From Nonomuraea glycinis (GTDB lineage: Bacteria > Actinomycetota > Actinomycetes > Streptosporangiales > Streptosporangiaceae), in the NCBI RefSeq assembly GCF_014646515.1, contig NZ_BMNK01000013.1, forward strand, positions 62,001 to 126,000: a stretch of DNA of 64,000 bases, given 5' to 3'. The notes beneath the pieces were generated by a model that searched no databases, had not been told where the DNA came from, and saw only the letters and a list, made by a program, of their open reading frames with translations. Positions within the stretch are counted from its first letter, which is position 1; each line of letters opens with the position of its first letter. This document shows, in pieces, positions 59,987 through 64,000 of this stretch. Position numbers and translations under genes: made by a program.

Positions 59987-60621
59987 GGCAGGTCCTTGAA
60001 GGCTCGGATGCGGTCCTTGAGCGCGGCGAGGCTGCCGCCGTCGGCGGCGTCGCCCACCAGCGGCGAGCCCACGCCGACCGCGACCGCCCCGGCGCGCAGG
60101 TACGCGGTCGCCGCGTCGGCGCTGACCCCGCCGACCGGGACGAACGGGACGTGGGGGAACGGGTCGCGGAGCGCGCGCAGGTACTGCTCGCCGCCGTGGA
60201 AGGCGGGGAACAGCTTGATAGCGGTGGCCCCCGCGTTGAGCGCGGCGACGACCTCGGTGGGGGTGAACGCGCCCGCGAGCACGGGCAGCCGGCCGTACGA
60301 CACGGCCTTGGTGACGGCGGGGGTGACCAGGTAGGAGGCCCCGGCTTCCTCCGCCGCGACGGCGTCGTCGGTGGTGAGGATGGTCCCCGCGCCGAGGGCC
60401 GCCGAGTCGCCGAGGGCCGCGCGGGCCTGCCGGATGACGTCCAGCGCGCCGGCGGTGACCAGCGACACCTCCACCAGGCCGATGCCCTCCTCGAACAGCG
60501 TGATCACCGTGCGGAGGGCGGCGTCCGCGTCCCGGCCGCGCACGATGGCGACCACGCGCCGCTCAGCCAGCATCTCCACAAAACGGGCGTCTCGCGCTTC
60601 GTCCGAGGGGCGTTCAGTCAT
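59983..60621 (-). CDS. eda: KDPG/KHG aldolase
   Basis: 212 residues. Class I aldolase features: EVSLVTAGALDVI (in place of EVTLRTP), GAGTILT, and the Schiff-base Lys in GATAIKLFPAFHGG. Trimeric TIM-barrel enzyme that splits 2-keto-3-deoxy-6-phosphogluconate into pyruvate and glyceraldehyde-3-phosphate. It precedes and overlaps kdgK. No dehydratase or transporter gene follows in the window, so the upstream pathway is lost or elsewhere. Confidence 0.9.
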   Translation of the reverse strand: MTERPSDEARDARFVEMLAERRVVAIVRGRDADAALRTVITLFEEGIGLVEVSLVTAGALDVIRQARAALGDSAALGAGTILTTDDAVAAEEAGASYLVTPAVTKAVSYGRLPVLAGAFTPTEVVAALNAGATAIKLFPAFHGGEQYLRALRDPFPHVPFVPVGGVSADAATAYLRAGAVAVGVGSPLVGDAADGGSLAALKDRIRAFKDLP

Positions 60622-60662
60622 CGTTCATCCGTTCCGCGGCCACTATCAGCCGCCACATCAGC

Positions 60663-60776
60663 TCACCAGAGGCCGGGATCACCGCCTCGTTCTACCAGGT
60701 CGAAGACCGCGCCCAGCATAGGCTCCACCCCGAAACCGCGGTACGGCGCCTCGGTGCTCCCCACCGGCGTCCCGTC
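60663..60776 (-). pseudogene. Possible C-terminal remnant of a sugar-metabolism gene
   Basis: Between the SDR stop and eda, a short minus-strand frame ends in APYRGFGVEPMLGAVFDLVE and RGGDPGLW with a stop. The residue pattern looks like the conserved end of an enzyme rather than noise, and there is no room for the rest of the gene because the SDR begins at once. Possibly an aldose-epimerase-like tail; uncertain. Confidence 0.3.
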
Positions 60777-60777
60777 G

Positions 60778-61485
60778 TCAGCTCGCCAGGGACTGGCCGT
60801 AGAACTCGAGCGGATCGCGGGACAGGGACGCCTTGACATGGGCGCTCCAGTCATCGACGACGACCTCCAGCTTGCCGGCCTCGACGCCGTCGAGTGCCGC
60901 GCGGACCACGTCGGCCGGGTCGGCCTTGGGGCCGTCGGCGCCGGCCGCCATGTCGGTGTCGGCCAGGCCCAGGTGTACGCCGGTCACCAGCGTCTTCTGC
61001 TTGGCGAGTTCGAGTCGTACGCCGTTGGTGAGGCTCCACGCGGCGGCCTTGGCGGTGCCGTAGGAGTTGGCGCCGTCGAAGGAGAACCACGACAGCGCGG
61101 AGAGCATGTTGACGATCGCGCCGCCGCCGTTGGCGCCGAGCACCGGGGCGAACGCCCGGATCATGCCGAGGGTGCCGTAGAAGTGGGTGTCCATCTCCAG
61201 CCGGATCTTGTCCAGGTCGCCGGTGACGAGGTTGGTGAAGGTCGAGATGCCGGCATTGTTGACCAGCAGGTCGACGTCGGTCGCGATCGCCGCCGCGGCG
61301 GCGATCGACGCCGGGTCGGTGATGTCGAGCCGCAGCGTCTCGACGCCGGGGATGTCGATGGACTCGGGGGTGCGCGCGGTCGCGTAGACCTTGCTCGCGC
61401 CCTGCTCCAGCAGCAGCCGGGCGAAGTGCCGCCCGATGCCGCGGTTGGCGCCGGTGACGAGCGCGACAGAACCGGAAATCTTCAT
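60778..61485 (-). CDS. Short-chain dehydrogenase/reductase
   Basis: 235 residues. NADP-binding TGANRGIG at ~12-19, NNAG motif in LLVNNAGIST, catalytic Ser in NMLSALSW, and YGTAK as the Tyr-x3-Lys pair. Classical SDR. The promoter has a perfect 16-bp palindrome 38 bases upstream of the ATG, so the gene is probably under a TetR-type repressor not encoded in this window. Substrate unknown. Confidence 0.92.
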   Translation of the reverse strand: MKISGSVALVTGANRGIGRHFARLLLEQGASKVYATARTPESIDIPGVETLRLDITDPASIAAAAAIATDVDLLVNNAGISTFTNLVTGDLDKIRLEMDTHFYGTLGMIRAFAPVLGANGGGAIVNMLSALSWFSFDGANSYGTAKAAAWSLTNGVRLELAKQKTLVTGVHLGLADTDMAAGADGPKADPADVVRAALDGVEAGKLEVVVDDWSAHVKASLSRDPLEFYGQSLAS

Positions 61486-61523
61486 CTTTTCTCCCTGGTA
61501 GGACCTGCCGCTACGCTAAATCC

Positions 61524-61539
61524 TGACATTGATGTCAGA
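61524..61539. promoter_or_regulatory. Perfect palindromic operator before the SDR gene
   Basis: CTGACATTGATGTCAG: seven-base arms around TG (CTGACAT-TG-ATGTCAG). The TGACAT-N2-ATGTCA form is typical of TetR-family operators in actinomycetes. Confidence 0.7.
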
Positions 61540-61590
61540 GGCAAGTCCTGTGAGCAGCGTCACCCCGAACGTCGGCAGTCGGCACGTTCA

Positions 61591-61625
61591 CGAAAAACCG
61601 GCCTCCGGCGAGTGCCGGGGGCCGG
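61591..61625 (-). terminator. Rho-independent terminator after the lamin-tail gene
   Basis: CCGGCC-t-CCGGC and GCCGG-g-GGCCGG pair around GAGT. On the minus strand the stem is followed by TTTTT, a full intrinsic terminator, 18 bases after the stop of the gene at 61644. Confidence 0.8.
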
Positions 61626-61643
61626 ATGCGGGTGGGGTCGAGG

Positions 61644-62144
61644 TCAGCAGATCTTGTATTCGACCCGCGACGAGTTGTACGAACAGGAGTCCACCAGCTT
61701 GCCGGAGGCGTTGTGCAGGTAGCCGGTGTCCGAGGCCTGGTTCCAGATGTAGGCGAAGGTTCCGCCGCCGCTCCTGCCCCAGTAAAGGATGGTGGCGGTG
61801 TTCTTGCCCCTGCCGGTCCGTAAGGTGACCGTCTTCCCGGGCTTGAGGGTGAACGCGCCGAACGTGTAGACGTGGTCAGACCGGCGCGTCATGTCGCGCA
61901 TGGTCCAGCCTCTGAGGCTGACGGCCTTCCTGGTCATGTTCTTGAGCTGTACGTACTCGCCGTTCAGGCTGCTGTTCTGGCCGTTGTCCGGCGAGCCGGG
62001 GGAGTTGTAGTAGATCTTGGTGATCTGGACGGCGGGGGCGGCCGCGTGGGCCGGCGGGGAGACGACGGCCATCGCGCCGGCGGCCAGCACGGCGGCTGTC
62101 AGGAGAGCTCGAATGCGCGTAGAAACTCCAGGATTGGAAGGCAT
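61644..62144 (-). CDS. Secreted lamin-tail-domain protein
   Basis: 166 residues. Signal peptide residues 1-35 (RIRALLTAAVLAAGAMAVVSPPAHA). The mature part is one lamin tail (LTD) domain: VQITKIYYNSPGSPDNGQNS, LNGEYVQLKNMTRKAVSLRG, WTMRD, LKPGKTVTLRTGRGKNT, ending in DSCSYNSS and YKIC, with two cysteines that may pair. LTD proteins of this kind are common in actinomycete secretomes, often beside nucleases, but no enzyme domain is present here. Confidence 0.9.
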   Translation of the reverse strand: MPSNPGVSTRIRALLTAAVLAAGAMAVVSPPAHAAAPAVQITKIYYNSPGSPDNGQNSSLNGEYVQLKNMTRKAVSLRGWTMRDMTRRSDHVYTFGAFTLKPGKTVTLRTGRGKNTATILYWGRSGGGTFAYIWNQASDTGYLHNASGKLVDSCSYNSSRVEYKIC

Positions 62145-62216
62145 AAGAAGAATTGATCATATTGCCGGGCTGAATATGGACCGTTCCTGTATCGATTCGG
62201 CCTCTGACACCTGGGG

Positions 62217-63662
62217 TTACTCGTGGTGGGCGGCGATCGTACGGGACACCTGGTTTTCGGTGCCGGGCTTCACGATTACGAATTGTCCCATCATGCCGGA
62301 ATCCTCATGCCGCAGGATGTGGCAGTGGTACATGTACGGCATGGCCGGATCGGTGAACCGGCCGAACTGTACGGCCAGCCGGACCGTGCTCTTCGGCGGC
62401 ACGTACACCGTGTCCTTATGCCCGCTCGCGTACGCCGCCGGCTTGTCCCCGTCCACGTCGAGCACCTGGAACGCCACCTCGTGGATGTGGAAGTTGTGGG
62501 CGTAGACGGTGTTCTCGATCTCCCAGATCTCGACGGCCCCGGCAGGGATCACCTCGTCGATCCGCGACATGTCCATTTCCTTGCCGTTGATGGCGTCGTG
62601 TCCGTTGAGCCGGAAGCGTCGGACCGTGGCGTTCGGGGGGACCACGATCGTCGCGGGGCCGCCCAGGCGAGCGGGCAGCGGGGGAGAGGCGGCGAGCCGC
62701 GGCGCCGCGACGATTTTCAGCAGGTCGAAGTCGCCCTCGTCGATGTCGTCGGACCCCGCCAGAGTGCGCAGCAGGACCTGCTCTCCGGCCGCAAAAGTCA
62801 CGACAACCTCCACGCGCTCGCCCGGCGTGAGGGAGACCTGGTCCACCTCAACAGGCGCGGCCAGCAGGCCGGCGTCGTTACCGACGATGTGAAACGTACG
62901 GCGGTCGGCGAAGGAAAGGTGGTACATCCGGGCGTTCGACCCATTCAGCATTCGGAAACGCACCTGCTCAGTACGTACATTCACAAAAGCCTGGTACGTC
63001 CCGTTGACCAGCATGTGGTCGCCCAGAATGCCGAAAGTGCCCTTCAAGGGGTCACCGGTCGGTGACCCGTCCTCGGCGAGATTCTTGTCCTGAAAAATGA
63101 GGGGAAAGTCGTCCACCCCGTACCGCGAGGGCAGCCCCGGTACGCTCTGATCGTCGATGATGAACATCCCGGCGAGCCCGCGATAGACGTGCTTGGCGGT
63201 CTGCCCGTGCGGGTGCGGGTGATACCAGGACGTGGCGGCAGGCTGGTCGATGGTCCAGTGCGGGGTCCACGTGCCGCCCGGTTCGATCGTCTGGTGCGGG
63301 CCGCCGTCCATCTTGGCGGGCAGCCGCATCCCGTGCCAGTGCACGGTGCTGGGCTCGTCCAGTCGGTTGGTGACCGTCATCCGGACCTTGTCGCCGCGCG
63401 CCGCCCGGATGGTCGGCCCGAGGTGCGGGCCGTTGAACCCCCAGGTCTCGACCGGCTTACCGGGCAGGATCTCGCTGCGTCCCCGCTGCATCGTGAGCGC
63501 GAACGTCCGCGTCCCGTCCTCGCCCACCTTGGGCTTGAGCAGGGGAGGTACGCGTAGCTCGGTACGGAAGGCAGCCGGATCGCTCCCGGAGCCGGAGCTA
63601 GAGCCGCAGCCGGAGGCGAGGCCCGAGAGGACGGCGGCTGCGAGGAACTGTCGACGGTTCAT
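62217..63662 (-). CDS. Tat-exported multicopper oxidase (lipoprotein)
   Basis: 481 residues. Twin-arginine leader with lipobox (NRRQFLAAAVLSGLASGCGSS). Three cupredoxin domains and all four copper motifs: TVHWHGMRL, WYHPHPHG, NFHIHEVAF, and YHCHILRHEDSGMMGQF; the HCH and axial Met give a full T1 plus trinuclear site. It resembles CueO/bilirubin-oxidase-type enzymes acting on Cu(I) or phenols at the cell surface. It lies next to a sensor kinase gene (63742) on the same strand, though 79 bases separate them. Confidence 0.93.
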   Translation of the reverse strand: MNRRQFLAAAVLSGLASGCGSSSGSGSDPAAFRTELRVPPLLKPKVGEDGTRTFALTMQRGRSEILPGKPVETWGFNGPHLGPTIRAARGDKVRMTVTNRLDEPSTVHWHGMRLPAKMDGGPHQTIEPGGTWTPHWTIDQPAATSWYHPHPHGQTAKHVYRGLAGMFIIDDQSVPGLPSRYGVDDFPLIFQDKNLAEDGSPTGDPLKGTFGILGDHMLVNGTYQAFVNVRTEQVRFRMLNGSNARMYHLSFADRRTFHIVGNDAGLLAAPVEVDQVSLTPGERVEVVVTFAAGEQVLLRTLAGSDDIDEGDFDLLKIVAAPRLAASPPLPARLGGPATIVVPPNATVRRFRLNGHDAINGKEMDMSRIDEVIPAGAVEIWEIENTVYAHNFHIHEVAFQVLDVDGDKPAAYASGHKDTVYVPPKSTVRLAVQFGRFTDPAMPYMYHCHILRHEDSGMMGQFVIVKPGTENQVSRTIAAHHE

Positions 63663-63741
63663 GATCCCTGGTCAGTCGGTCGTGTCAGTGGGGCGGGACC
63701 AACTGTGCGACAGCGGGCGATCTCCGGCACAGTCGCCGCGT

Positions 63742-64000
63742 TCACCTCGTGGGCATGAGATTCTCATGATCGACTGGCGCGTGGGCGAGGAGTTCGAAGC
63801 GGTCGCCGTTCCGGATGGTGGTGAGCTCGCCGCCGACGGCGGCCAGCCGGGCGCGCAGATTCCGCAGCCCCGTCCCAGGCTCGCCGGAGCGGGAGACGGA
63901 GACGGAGCCGGAGGCGGACGCGAGGGCGGGGCCGGAGCCGGGGGTGACCCCGTCGTTGGTCACGCGCAGCCGGGCGCGGCCGTCCTCGACGGCGAGCTCG
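63742..64000 (-). CDS. Sensor histidine kinase C-terminus (partial, runs off the window)
   Basis: The visible last ~85 codons read ELAVEDGRARLRVTNDGVTP, then GTGLRNLRARLAAVGGELT. This is the end of a GHKL ATPase domain of the NarL-type (HisKA_3) sensor kinases: the G1-like VTNDG and G2 GTGLRNLRAR are present. The start and sensor lie beyond base 64000. It may pair with a NarL-type response regulator outside the window. Confidence 0.8.
   Translation of the reverse strand, partial: ELAVEDGRARLRVTNDGVTPGSGPALASASGSVSVSRSGEPGTGLRNLRARLAAVGGELTTIRNGDRFELLAHAPVDHENLMPTR

Overview
This window is high-GC actinomycete chromosome. GTG/TTG starts, third-position GC bias, Tat signals and LuxR-like AAA proteins all fit. 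The gene mix suggests Streptosporangiales (Nonomuraea-like), but that is inference. I see no rRNA, tRNA or CRISPR array.

Region by region. 0-7.2 kb: a membrane protein, a small secreted protein, and a minus-strand operon encoding a sugar-dehydrogenase-like lipoprotein followed by a PaoABC-type molybdenum aldehyde oxidoreductase. A TetR gene sits upstream, with operator-like repeats at both promoters. 7.2-7.8 kb: an orphan cytochrome-b-like membrane protein. 8-13.1 kb: an unusual cassette (HIT protein, divergent methyltransferase, GalT-like transferase, PAPS sulfotransferase, NUDIX hydrolase, helical membrane protein) of unknown purpose. 13.2-14.7 kb: a lipoprotein and a membrane-anchored PLD-like protein.

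14.8-29 kb is the most striking block. A NrtR-type NUDIX-winged-helix regulator is followed by a membrane-tethered nucleoside phosphorylase fusion. Then comes a seven-gene run: vWA, GrpE, lid-less Hsp70, an 837-residue beta-rich scaffold, a zinc-ribbon GTPase, a GAP1-like protein and a second, membrane-bound zinc-ribbon GTPase. The architecture matches computationally predicted double-GTPase/GAP1 conflict systems, which to my knowledge lack experimental characterisation. Four 21-bp operator-like sites (YTWWRGTC-N5-GACYWWAR, approximately) occur as two pairs, one before the NUDIX regulator and one before the vWA gene. Both pairs have exactly the same 34-bp offset. This links the nucleotide-sensing regulator to the system.

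29-42.2 kb holds a LuxR-like AAA protein, two alpha/beta hydrolases, an Abi-C protein convergent with a GmrSD-like DUF262-RAMA nuclease, a carbamoyltransferase/membrane protein/DksA-like operon and a secreted PL8 lyase with a duplicated 3' end. 42.6-59 kb is a lower-GC defence island: ietAS, a UvrD helicase-nuclease, a type III restriction-modification locus whose mod gene carries one in-frame TGA, and a ScoMcrA-like HNH nuclease. The HNH gene is flanked by two copies of a GntR/small-protein module. 59-64 kb returns to metabolism: kdgK-eda, an SDR with a perfect palindromic operator, a secreted lamin-tail protein, a Tat multicopper oxidase, and the end of a sensor kinase that runs off the window.
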